DNA of 11,231 nucleotides from positions 1 to 11,231 of the forward strand of contig CAMWTG010000064.1 in assembly GCA_947177115.1 (NCBI GenBank). The letters are read 5' to 3'. The notes beneath the pieces were generated by a model. The model saw only the letters and a program-made list of their open reading frames with translations, made no database searches and was not told the origin of the DNA. Of this stretch, positions 5,649-11,231 are shown in pieces (the stretch's first letter is position 1; each line of letters opens with the position of its first letter). A program made the position numbers and the translations under genes. The stretch comes from an uncultured Clostridia bacterium (GTDB lineage Bacteria > Bacillota > Clostridia > Oscillospirales > Oscillospiraceae).

Positions 5649-6134
5649 ATGAACAAGAAAAAACTTCGCATCTTCTTCTGCACGCTCCTGGCCCTGGCAG
5701 GGCTGACGGCCATCGCCTCCACCGCAGCCGGCGGTGCGGGCTCACAGGACGATCCTCTGGTGACGCTCAGCTATCTTACGGAAACCTTTACCGGCCAGGT
5801 AATGGACAAGGTGGACGGCCTCATCGCCGCCCGGAACGCTCAGCTGGCGGAGGAGTTGGGCGGCGGCGGGGCTGCCGCTTCCTACACCGCCGTAACCCTC
5901 TCCGCCGGGCAGACCCTGACCGGCAAGGCGGGCTGCGAGGTGTTGCTGCGCTCCGGTGGGGCCAGGTGTACCGCCTCCTCCACACCCGGACTGGTGGATG
6001 CCACCTCCGGGGGCGTTGTCAACGGCGGGGCGAGCCTTCAGCGGAACCACCTGTATCTGATGACGGATGAGCGGGGGGTGGCCTCGTCCGATGGCGCGGT
6101 GCTGCTGGTGCGGGGCAGCTTTACGATTCAATAA
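5649..6134 (+). CDS. Small secreted protein of unknown function ('DPLVTLSYL' type)
   Basis: A 161-residue protein with a clear signal peptide (MNKKKLR, then a hydrophobic stretch to about residue 23). Right after the cleavage region is 'DPLVTLSYL' (35-43), a motif I have seen at the same place in many clostridial secreted proteins of no assigned function. A helical stretch follows ('QVMDKVDGLIAARNAQLAEEL'), then a glycine/alanine spacer and a beta-rich C-terminal half ('YTAVTLSAGQTL', 'EVLLRSGGARC', 'NHLYLMTDERG') that ends in 'LLVRGSFTI'. The ATG at 5649 is chosen because AAGGA (5637-5641) lies seven bases before it and the signal peptide begins there; an ATG at 5628 would overlap that site. 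Two cysteines (in 'GCEV' and 'ARCT') remain in the mature protein and could form a disulfide. It lies between mazF and a GNAT gene with no evident functional link. Sporulation or envelope roles are possible but unsupported. Confidence 0.75.
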   Translation: MNKKKLRIFFCTLLALAGLTAIASTAAGGAGSQDDPLVTLSYLTETFTGQVMDKVDGLIAARNAQLAEELGGGGAAASYTAVTLSAGQTLTGKAGCEVLLRSGGARCTASSTPGLVDATSGGVVNGGASLQRNHLYLMTDERGVASSDGAVLLVRGSFTIQ

Positions 6135-6169
6135 AACAGGACAGGCCCTGTGAAAAAGGAGGCGGGATG

Positions 6170-6604
6170 ATGAAATTGCTGGACGGTACGGCTCAGGACA
6201 TTGACTATATTGGCAGCAGACTGGTGGAGTACAATTATTCCCAAGTGCCCAGGACCCAGGAGCGGGATTTCATACCCATCAACAAAAAACTGGTGAACGA
6301 AGACGGCTGCATTGTCGCCGGCTGCATCGCGGAGATGTACTGTTGGCATATTGCCGCCATCAATATCCTGTGGGTGGATGAAAGCTGCCGATGCCAAGGG
6401 GCTGGCGGGATGCTGCTGCGGGAGGTGGAGCGAGTCGCCGCAGAGGCGGGCTGCACCCTGATCCACCTGGATACCTTCGATTTCCAGGCGAAGGATTTTT
6501 ATCTCAAACAGGGATATGAGATCTTTGGCGTTTTGGAGGAGTGCCCCGGGGGACACTGCCGGTATTATATGAAGAAAAGACTGGAACCGGCGGGAGGCCG
6601 GTAA
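6170..6604 (+). CDS. GNAT family N-acetyltransferase
   Basis: A 144-residue single-domain GNAT enzyme, which transfers an acetyl group from acetyl-CoA to an amine. The acetyl-CoA pyrophosphate loop is visible as 'RCQGAG' (R74-G79; family pattern R/Q-x-x-G-x-G/A), preceded by strand 'INILWVDES' and followed by the helix 'GMLLREVERVA'. The C-terminal block 'FYLKQGYEIFGVLEECPGGH' with 'YYMKKRL' is typical of a clostridial GNAT subgroup. The substrate is not predictable. AAGGAGG (6156-6162) lies seven bases before the ATG at 6170; the adjacent ATG at 6167 is only four bases away and adds one Met. The gene follows the secreted protein by 35 bases, so the two may be co-transcribed, and a new promoter for the next operon lies directly downstream. 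Confidence 0.88.
   Translation: MKLLDGTAQDIDYIGSRLVEYNYSQVPRTQERDFIPINKKLVNEDGCIVAGCIAEMYCWHIAAINILWVDESCRCQGAGGMLLREVERVAAEAGCTLIHLDTFDFQAKDFYLKQGYEIFGVLEECPGGHCRYYMKKRLEPAGGR
6586..6602 (+). terminator. Weak hairpin overlapping the GNAT stop codon
   Basis: ACCGGC (6586-6591) pairs with GCCGGT (6597-6602) around a 5-base loop, and AAAATTTC follows. The stem is short and the T-tract weak, so this is a marginal terminator candidate separating the GNAT gene from the Asp23-nusB operon. Confidence 0.3.
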
Positions 6605-6613
6605 AATTTCTGG

Positions 6614-6642
6614 TTGTATTTTCCGGGAAAAGGTGATACAAT
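6614..6642 (+). promoter_or_regulatory. Promoter of the Asp23-nusB-xseAB-ispA operon
   Basis: TTGTAT (6614-6619), a 17-base spacer and TACAAT (6637-6642) form a good sigma-A promoter, with a TG one base upstream of the -10 (extended -10). The start point would be near 6649, leaving about 36 bases before the ATG at 6685, with AAGGAG at 6669-6674. Confidence 0.82.
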
Positions 6643-6684
6643 AAAAAAGTTGAATTCACTATACCCCGAAGGAGTGTATATTTT

Positions 6685-7026
6685 ATGGGCGAGAACAAAG
6701 ATTACATGACCCACCCCGAAGAACTGGGCAGCATCCATATTTCCGAGGACGTGCTGGCCTCTCTGGCCGCCGGAGCCGCCGCCGAGGTGGAAGGCATCAG
6801 CGGATTGATGAACGTGGCAGCCAAGAAGTCCGGGACCCGCGGCGTGCGTCTGGCTGTGGACGAGGACGGCGCGATGGTGGATCTGTATGTCATGATCCGC
6901 TATGGCTACGCTATCCCCGAAGTGGCGGGCAAGCTGCAAAGCGGCGTGTCCGGCGCGATTGAATCCATGACCGGATTTGCGGTGAAGGCTGTGAACGTCC
7001 ATGTGGGCGGCGTCAGTTTCCAGTGA
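6685..7026 (+). CDS. Asp23/Gls24 family envelope stress protein
   Basis: A 113-residue protein of the Asp23/Gls24 (DUF322) family. Visible family features are the 'GSIHISEDVLASLAAGAAAEVEGI' type opening (here residues 15 to about 38), the central strand with 'RLAVDEDGAMVDLYVMIRYG', and the C-terminal 'VNVHVGGVSF', where VNV.V.G is a hallmark. Members in Staphylococcus are membrane-associated and linked to envelope stress; in Clostridia this gene very often precedes nusB, as here. There is no signal peptide or membrane helix, so it should be cytoplasmic. It is the first gene of the operon under the extended -10 promoter and lies 42 bases before nusB. Its role in this operon is not known. Confidence 0.92.
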   Translation: MGENKDYMTHPEELGSIHISEDVLASLAAGAAAEVEGISGLMNVAAKKSGTRGVRLAVDEDGAMVDLYVMIRYGYAIPEVAGKLQSGVSGAIESMTGFAVKAVNVHVGGVSFQ

Positions 7027-7068
7027 GAAACAGCAGTTTGTGTGTATTGAGAGAGAAAAGGATCACCC

Positions 7069-7518
7069 ATGATTAGAAATGTCGCCCGAGAGATCGCCAT
7101 GCATCTCTCCTTTGAGTTGAGCTTTACGGACCTGACTGCCGATGCGCTTCTGGAGCAGCGTCTGAGCAGTCCGCATTTCGAGGCGCTGGCTCCGGAGTAT
7201 GAGGTCTACGGCGAGCTGCCCGGCCCCAGTCAGAAGGCGTATATCTGCAAGCTGGTAAAGGGCATCGCCGCACACGGCTATGAACTGGATCAGTATATCG
7301 AGAAATATGCCAGAGGCTGGCGGTTCGAGCGGATTCCCCTGGTGGCAGGGGCCATTATGCGGCTGGCCATGTATGAGATCCTGTACATGCCGGAGATCCC
7401 CAATGGCGCGGCCATCAACGAGGCGGTGGAAATCGCCAAAAAGTATGAAAGCCCCGAGGTCGTCCGGTACATCAACGGGATTTTGGGGACCTTTGTCCGG
7501 AGCGAAGCGGCGGAATAG
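7069..7518 (+). CDS. nusB: Transcription antitermination factor NusB
   Basis: A 149-residue all-helical RNA-binding protein. NusB with NusE (ribosomal protein S10) binds boxA in rRNA leaders and supports processive, antiterminated transcription of rRNA operons. Visible features are the N-terminal 'RNVAREIAMHLSFEL' helix, the central 'IEKYARGWRFERIPLVAGAI' block, 'MRLAMYEILYMPEIP', and the conserved C-terminal 'AINEAVEIAKKY' and 'RYINGILG' motifs. Length is normal, though the first 60 residues are more divergent than usual, with an insertion-like 'SSPHFEALAPEYEVYGELPG'. AAAAGGA (7056-7062) is six bases before the ATG. A stable hairpin follows the stop codon, so part of the transcripts may end here. 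Confidence 0.95.
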   Translation: MIRNVAREIAMHLSFELSFTDLTADALLEQRLSSPHFEALAPEYEVYGELPGPSQKAYICKLVKGIAAHGYELDQYIEKYARGWRFERIPLVAGAIMRLAMYEILYMPEIPNGAAINEAVEIAKKYESPEVVRYINGILGTFVRSEAAE

Positions 7519-7520
7519 CG

Positions 7521-7549
7521 GAAGGGCGCACATTGGTGCGCCCTTCTTT
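7521..7549 (+). terminator. Hairpin/terminator between nusB and xseA
   Basis: GAAGGGCGCAC (7521-7531) and GTGCGCCCTTC (7536-7546) form a perfect 11-bp stem with the 4-base loop ATTG, followed by TTT. It starts two bases after the nusB stop and 50 bases before the xseA ribosome site. No separate promoter for xseA is obvious, so this is probably a partial terminator or attenuator inside the operon. Confidence 0.7.
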
Positions 7550-7596
7550 GGCTGACGGTTGCCTTTGCGTTCTGCCGGCAGGAAGGAGGCAGAGAA

Positions 7597-8814
7597 ATGG
7601 AAAACCATATTTTTACCGTATCCGAACTGAATCATCTTGTCAAAGCGGTCCTTGACAGCATCCCGGAATTAAGCGGCGTCAGCCTCCGGGGCGAAATATC
7701 CAATTATAAGCTCTATCCCTCCGGCCACCATTACTTCACCCTGAAGGATGCCGGAGGCGCCATCCGCTGCGTCATGTTCAAGGGGCAGGCCCTTCGCCTC
7801 CGTTTCCGTCCGGAAAACGGCATGAAAGTGATTGCCATGGGCCGGGTCAGCGTATACCCCAGGGATGGGACCTATCAGCTCTACTGTGAAGCGCTCAGCC
7901 CAGATGGCGTAGGGGACCTCCATGTGGCCTTTGAGCAGCTGAAGGAAAAACTCTGGAAAGAGGGCCTTTTTGAGGAGAGCCATAAAAAAGTCCTGCCCGC
8001 ATATCCGGAGACGATTGCCATCATCACTTCCCCCGCCGGGGCAGCGGTCCATGATATGATCCGCATTCTCCGCCGCCGGTACCCTCTGGCAAAGGTGAAG
8101 CTCCTGCCTGTCCGGGTCCAGGGGGCGGAGGCTCCGCCGGAGATCGCGGGGGCCCTGCGCTACGCCAACCGGCACCGGGTGGCGGACGTGATCATCACCG
8201 GCCGGGGCGGCGGGTCCATCGAGGACCTGTGGGCTTTTAACGATGAGCGGGTGGCCCGGGCGATTTATGATTCGGAGATTCCCGTCATCTCCGCCGTGGG
8301 CCATGAACCGGATGTGACTGTCGCCGATTTTGTGGCCGATGTCCGGGCGGCCACGCCCTCCCATGCCGCCGAATTGGCGGTACCGGATCAGGCGGAGCTG
8401 ATGGAACGCCTGCAGAGCCAGCGGCTCCATTTGATCCGCAGCCAAAGTAAGCGTCTGGAGCTGCTGCGCCGCCGTTTGGCGGGTCTGACCGCCAAACGGG
8501 TGCTCACAGACCCGATGGCTGTGATGCAGGACAAACGCCTGCTGCTGGACCATGTTCAGAAGGAACTGTGCCACGCGTCCCTGGCCCGGCTTGCCGGGCC
8601 CAGGAAGGAATTGGCTGCGCTGGCGGCCGCGCTGGATGCGCTGAGTCCGCTGAAGGTGTTGGGCCGGGGGTTTGCCCTGGTTGCTGATGAAACGGGACAG
8701 CCCTTGCGCCGGACAGAGGACGCGCCGGTGGGGAGCCGGATCTCGGCGCGCCTGTCCGATGGACGTTTGCTGTGCCGCGTAGAAGAAACGATAATAGAGG
8801 AGGGGACGCCATGA
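7597..8814 (+). CDS. xseA: Exodeoxyribonuclease VII large subunit
   Basis: A 405-residue catalytic subunit of exonuclease VII, which with XseB degrades single-stranded DNA from both ends to oligonucleotides in DNA repair. The N-terminal OB-fold (about residues 5-100) is seen in 'FTVSELNHLVKAVLDSIPEL', 'LRGEISNYKLYPSGHHYFTL' and 'VIAMGRVSVYPRDGTYQLY'. The catalytic core carries 'IAIITSPAGAAVHDMIRIL', 'GRGGGSIEDLW' (202-212) and 'GHEPD' (235-239) with 'ADVRAATPSHAAEL'. A coiled-coil region follows (about 265-350), then a C-terminal domain with 'GRGFALV'. Length is within the family range though somewhat shorter than the E. coli protein. AAGGAGG (7583-7589) is seven bases before the ATG. The stop overlaps the xseB start (ATGA), which indicates translational coupling of the two subunits. 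Confidence 0.97.
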   Translation: MENHIFTVSELNHLVKAVLDSIPELSGVSLRGEISNYKLYPSGHHYFTLKDAGGAIRCVMFKGQALRLRFRPENGMKVIAMGRVSVYPRDGTYQLYCEALSPDGVGDLHVAFEQLKEKLWKEGLFEESHKKVLPAYPETIAIITSPAGAAVHDMIRILRRRYPLAKVKLLPVRVQGAEAPPEIAGALRYANRHRVADVIITGRGGGSIEDLWAFNDERVARAIYDSEIPVISAVGHEPDVTVADFVADVRAATPSHAAELAVPDQAELMERLQSQRLHLIRSQSKRLELLRRRLAGLTAKRVLTDPMAVMQDKRLLLDHVQKELCHASLARLAGPRKELAALAAALDALSPLKVLGRGFALVADETGQPLRRTEDAPVGSRISARLSDGRLLCRVEETIIEEGTP

Positions 8815-9056
8815 GCCCAAGAAAGAAAGAAGCAGCCAAGACATTTGAGGAAAATATGACTCGACTGGAGGAGATCGTCTCCCAGCTGGAGCGAGGGAAT
8901 GCGGCCTTGGCGGATTCTCTGGCCCTTTTTGAGGAGGGGACCAAACTGGCCTCCGCTTGTGCCGCCATGCTGGACGAGGCGGAGCAGAAGGTGGTCAAGC
9001 TCCAGAAGGGGCCGGATGGGGAGCCGGTGGAGCTGCCCTTTGATACGGAGGAATGA
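8811..9056 (+). CDS. xseB: Exodeoxyribonuclease VII small subunit
   Basis: An 81-residue helical subunit that binds in several copies to the XseA coiled coil and keeps the nuclease in its working form. The family core is clear: 'TFEENMTRLEEIVSQLE', 'LADSLALFEEGTKL', and the last helix 'LDEAEQKVVKL'. The ATG at 8811 overlaps the xseA stop by four bases (ATGA) and has an AGGGG-type site just upstream inside xseA; an in-frame ATG at 8772 would add 13 basic residues absent from the family and is not used. Length is normal. Confidence 0.96.
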   Translation: MSPRKKEAAKTFEENMTRLEEIVSQLERGNAALADSLALFEEGTKLASACAAMLDEAEQKVVKLQKGPDGEPVELPFDTEE

Positions 9057-9058
9057 CC

Positions 9059-9931
9059 ATGGAGACATTTCAGGCTCAATATGATCGGTATCGCGCTGCT
9101 GTGGAGGAGTATCTGCAGAACCTCTTTTTGAGGGACCGGCCTTATGGCCGTCTTCAGGAGGCCATGCGCTACAGCCTGCTGGCCGGAGGCAAGCGGGTGC
9201 GGCCTGTGCTGGTTTTGGCCTTCTGCGAGGCGCTGGGGGGAGAGATTGGGCGGGCCATGCCCCTGGGCGGCGCCCTGGAGTGCGTCCATACCTACTCCCT
9301 GATCCACGATGACCTACCCTGTATGGACGATGATGACCTCCGCCGGGGACGGCCCACCTGCCACAAGGTCTACGGGGAGGCTATGGCCGTGTTGGCCGGA
9401 GACGCGCTGCAGGCGGAGGCCTTCCGGCTGATCTCCCATGCGCCGGGGCTGAGCGCGGAGCAGCGGATCGAGGCGGTCCATACCCTCTCCGCCGCTTGCG
9501 GCGGGGATGGTATGGTGGCCGGACAGGTACTGGATGTGGAGGGACTGGCCCATGATGAGGCGTCCCAGCGGGACCTGTGTCTGCGGAAGACTGGCGGACT
9601 GCTGGGCGCAGCCGTGGATTTGGGGTGTATTGCCGCCGGGGCATTGCCGGAACGGCGGCGGCAGGCCGCATCCTACGCGGAACATGCCGGCCTCGCCTTC
9701 CAGGTCCGGGACGATATGCTGGATGTGATCGCCGACCAGACGGAGTTTGGCAAGCCCATTGGCTCGGACCGGGCGGAGGGTAAACAAACCTTTGCCGACC
9801 TGCTGGGCCTGGAAGGCTGCGAAAAACTGGTGGCGGAGGAGACCCGGCTGGCCAAGGAGGCGATCGGGGACTTTCCGGGCCGGGCATTCCTGCTGGAGCT
9901 GGCGGACAGTCTGGCGGACAGGAGGAAATGA
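9059..9931 (+). CDS. ispA: Polyprenyl (farnesyl/geranylgeranyl) diphosphate synthase
   Basis: A 290-residue trans-prenyltransferase that condenses isopentenyl diphosphate with allylic diphosphates, probably to farnesyl diphosphate, the precursor for undecaprenyl lipid carriers and quinones. Family motifs: 'GGKRVRP' (43-49), the first aspartate-rich motif in the bacterial form 'DDLPCMD' (84-90) followed by 'DDDLRRGRPTCHK', the Lys-Thr-Gly ('LRKTGGLL') region, and the second aspartate-rich motif 'DDMLD' (218-222) within 'FQVRDDML', followed by 'GKPIGSD'. All catalytic aspartates are present. GGAGGA (9047-9052) is six bases before the ATG at 9059; an ATG at 9053 would touch that site and is less likely. 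It almost abuts xseB (stop at 9056) and the DUF212 gene, as in the common xseA-xseB-ispA cluster. Exact chain length cannot be read with certainty. Confidence 0.95.
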   Translation: METFQAQYDRYRAAVEEYLQNLFLRDRPYGRLQEAMRYSLLAGGKRVRPVLVLAFCEALGGEIGRAMPLGGALECVHTYSLIHDDLPCMDDDDLRRGRPTCHKVYGEAMAVLAGDALQAEAFRLISHAPGLSAEQRIEAVHTLSAACGGDGMVAGQVLDVEGLAHDEASQRDLCLRKTGGLLGAAVDLGCIAAGALPERRRQAASYAEHAGLAFQVRDDMLDVIADQTEFGKPIGSDRAEGKQTFADLLGLEGCEKLVAEETRLAKEAIGDFPGRAFLLELADSLADRRK

Positions 9932-9934
9932 CCC

Positions 9935-10375
9935 ATGCGCTTCGGAATGCTTACCACCAATCCCATTATTGACTGCGCATTGCTGGCCTGGTTTCTGGCC
10001 CAGCTGATCAAGGTGTTGCTGGATCTGGTCCTGCTGCGGAAACTGGACCTCCGCCTTTTTATATCCAGCGGCGGCATGCCTAGCAGCCACTCCGCTCTGG
10101 TGGTTTCCGCGGCAGCCGCCATTGGAAAACTTTACGGTATCTCCGGTCCCGCCTTTGCCCTGGCGGCGATCCTGTCGGCGGTGGTGATGTACGATGCCTG
10201 CAACGTCCGCCGCAGTGCCGGGGATACCGCCCGGTTGGTGAACCAGATCCTGGCCCACGTGGAGAAGCTGACGGCGGAGGATTTTGCCGATGACCTCCGG
10301 GAGGTCATGGGGCACACGCCGCTGCAGGTGCTCATGGGGGCGCTGCTGGGGCTGGGCGTGGGACTCCTGGTATGA
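9935..10375 (+). CDS. DUF212 / divergent PAP2 family membrane protein
   Basis: A 146-residue membrane protein of the DUF212 family (divergent PAP2, acid phosphatase/vanadium haloperoxidase related). The signature 'SGGMPSSHSA' (45-54) and 'DACNVRRSAG' are both present and correspond to family active-site-like regions. Hydrophobic segments lie at about 11-32, 54-90 and 128-146. In clostridial genomes it often sits beside ispA or dxs, so a role in polyprenyl phosphate metabolism is plausible but unproved. The start is three bases after the ispA stop and uses GGAGG (9921-9925) inside ispA, so the two genes are probably translationally coupled. The protein appears full length. Confidence 0.9.
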   Translation: MRFGMLTTNPIIDCALLAWFLAQLIKVLLDLVLLRKLDLRLFISSGGMPSSHSALVVSAAAAIGKLYGISGPAFALAAILSAVVMYDACNVRRSAGDTARLVNQILAHVEKLTAEDFADDLREVMGHTPLQVLMGALLGLGVGLLV

Positions 10376-10390
10376 GGGAAAGGAGCGATA

Positions 10391-11231
10391 ATGCGACAGT
10401 TTGAAGAGGAGTATATACTCATCAACGGCATCCACCATTTTCTGCTGCACTATCCGAAGGCCGCCGGTACGCCGGTCCTGCTGTATCTGCATGGCGGCCC
10501 CGGCATGTTTGAATCCCTGTTTGCATATAAGCTGGATACGCTCTGGGGGGATATGTTCGCCCAGGTCCACTGGGACCAGCGCGGGGCGGGCAAGACCCTG
10601 CGGCGAAATGGGAAGACCGGCCTGCCGGAAACGACCGGTCAGATGCTGGCCGACCTCCACGGCATCGTAGAGTATTTGCGGCAGAAATATCAGACGGACA
10701 GGATCGTCCTTCTGGGCCACTCCTGGGGGAGCGTACTGGGCAGCTTGTATGCCCTGCAGCACCCCGAAAATGTCTTGGCGTATATCGGCGCCGGTCAGGT
10801 TATCAGCGTGATGGAAAACGAGCGGATCGGATATCAGCAAACCCTGGAGATGGCCAGGAAACGGGGCGCGCAAAAGCATATCCGCGCCTTGGAGAAATTG
10901 GGAGAGTATCCGCCGGAAGATCCGGAAGCGCTGCTGAAGCTGCTGCCCAGGATGCGGAAAATACAGGAAGCGTATGATAACGGCCCGGTTTCCGGGGCCG
11001 GCCTTGGCGATATGCTGAAGGTTATACAGGGCAGCCCCTCCTTCCAATGGGGAGACCTTGTCAGTTTTATACGGTTCATGCAGGTCAATCGTCCCCTTCA
11101 ATTGGAGATGCTGACCTTTGATCTTGACCGGCTTTCGCTTAGCTACCAGACGCCGGTCCACTACATACTTGGCGAGGCGGACAATATCACGCCGCCGCCT
11201 CTCTGCCAGGACTATTTTGACAGGATCAGCG
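10391..11231 (+). CDS. Alpha/beta hydrolase, proline-iminopeptidase-like (3' partial)
   Basis: The frame is open from the ATG at 10391 to the window end (280 codons), so the C-terminus is missing. It is an alpha/beta-hydrolase-fold enzyme: the oxyanion 'HGGPG' motif (34-38) is followed by 'WDQRGAGKT' (61-69), which is typical of proline iminopeptidases (family S33), and by the nucleophile elbow 'GHSWGS' with S111. The likely catalytic aspartate is D264 in 'GEADNITPP'; the catalytic histidine should lie just beyond the window. A helical cap domain spans about 140-240. Substrate could be an N-terminal proline peptide, an ester or an amide. AAAGGAG (10379-10385) is five bases before the ATG, and the gene follows the DUF212 stop by 15 bases, so it probably belongs to the operon. 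No signal peptide is present, so the enzyme should be cytoplasmic. Confidence 0.9.
   Translation, partial: MRQFEEEYILINGIHHFLLHYPKAAGTPVLLYLHGGPGMFESLFAYKLDTLWGDMFAQVHWDQRGAGKTLRRNGKTGLPETTGQMLADLHGIVEYLRQKYQTDRIVLLGHSWGSVLGSLYALQHPENVLAYIGAGQVISVMENERIGYQQTLEMARKRGAQKHIRALEKLGEYPPEDPEALLKLLPRMRKIQEAYDNGPVSGAGLGDMLKVIQGSPSFQWGDLVSFIRFMQVNRPLQLEMLTFDLDRLSLSYQTPVHYILGEADNITPPPLCQDYFDRIS

Noticed and set aside
7669..8844. 391-codon minus-strand open frame opposite xseA
   Set aside because: xseA is certain on the plus strand, and the antisense product has no family features.
9314..11161. 615-codon minus-strand open frame opposite ispA, DUF212 and the hydrolase
   Set aside because: The opposite strand carries three recognisable genes with ribosome sites and tight spacing. 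The antisense translation is Gln/His/Gly-rich without motifs.

Overview
The window looks like chromosomal DNA of a GC-rich, low-copy-repeat Firmicute of class Clostridia, most likely Oscillospiraceae-like (Flavonifractor/Lawsonibacter/Oscillibacter type). The reasons are the strong GGAGG ribosome sites, the gene order Asp23 - nusB - xseA - xseB - ispA - DUF212, a CdaR/PucR-type regulator, an EndoA-like MazF, and an SLH-anchored surface protein. The taxonomic placement is inference from gene content and style only.

Left part (1-2312). The window opens inside a CdaR/PucR-type regulator (C-terminal HTH present). About 430 bases without a gene follow: a strong intrinsic terminator, several small inverted repeats, and then an abruptly AT-rich stretch. 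That stretch leads into a small AT-rich DUF3781 gene, which looks foreign in base composition. This gene converges on a minus-strand zinc-ribbon membrane protein. The two share a perfect 20-bp hairpin with T-tracts on both strands, a bidirectional terminator. The zinc-ribbon gene has a near-consensus promoter.

Middle part (2313-6604). A large minus-strand gene encodes an exported 869-residue protein with a phosphodiester glycosidase (NAGPA/DUF2233) domain, Ig-like segments and three SLH repeats, so it is probably wall-anchored. It has a near-consensus promoter. Divergent from it is a MazF/EndoA-type RNase toxin with no antitoxin gene next to it, then a small secreted protein of unknown function and a GNAT acetyltransferase.

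Right part (6605-11231). A good extended -10 promoter starts a plus-strand operon: an Asp23/Gls24 protein, nusB, xseA, xseB, ispA, a DUF212 (divergent PAP2) membrane protein and an alpha/beta hydrolase cut by the window end. xseA/xseB overlap by ATGA, and xseB/ispA and ispA/DUF212 are essentially abutting. This links a transcription antitermination factor, exonuclease VII and prenyl diphosphate synthesis in one transcript, a common clostridial order. A hairpin between nusB and xseA may divide the operon. In many relatives dxs follows this block; here a hydrolase occupies that place.

I see no CRISPR array, insertion sequence, tRNA, rRNA or phage module. The most unusual items are the antitoxin-less MazF, the wall-anchored phosphodiester glycosidase, the AT-rich DUF3781 island, and an unexplained possibly structured region after the first gene. 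I did not find clear evidence for a wholly new system.
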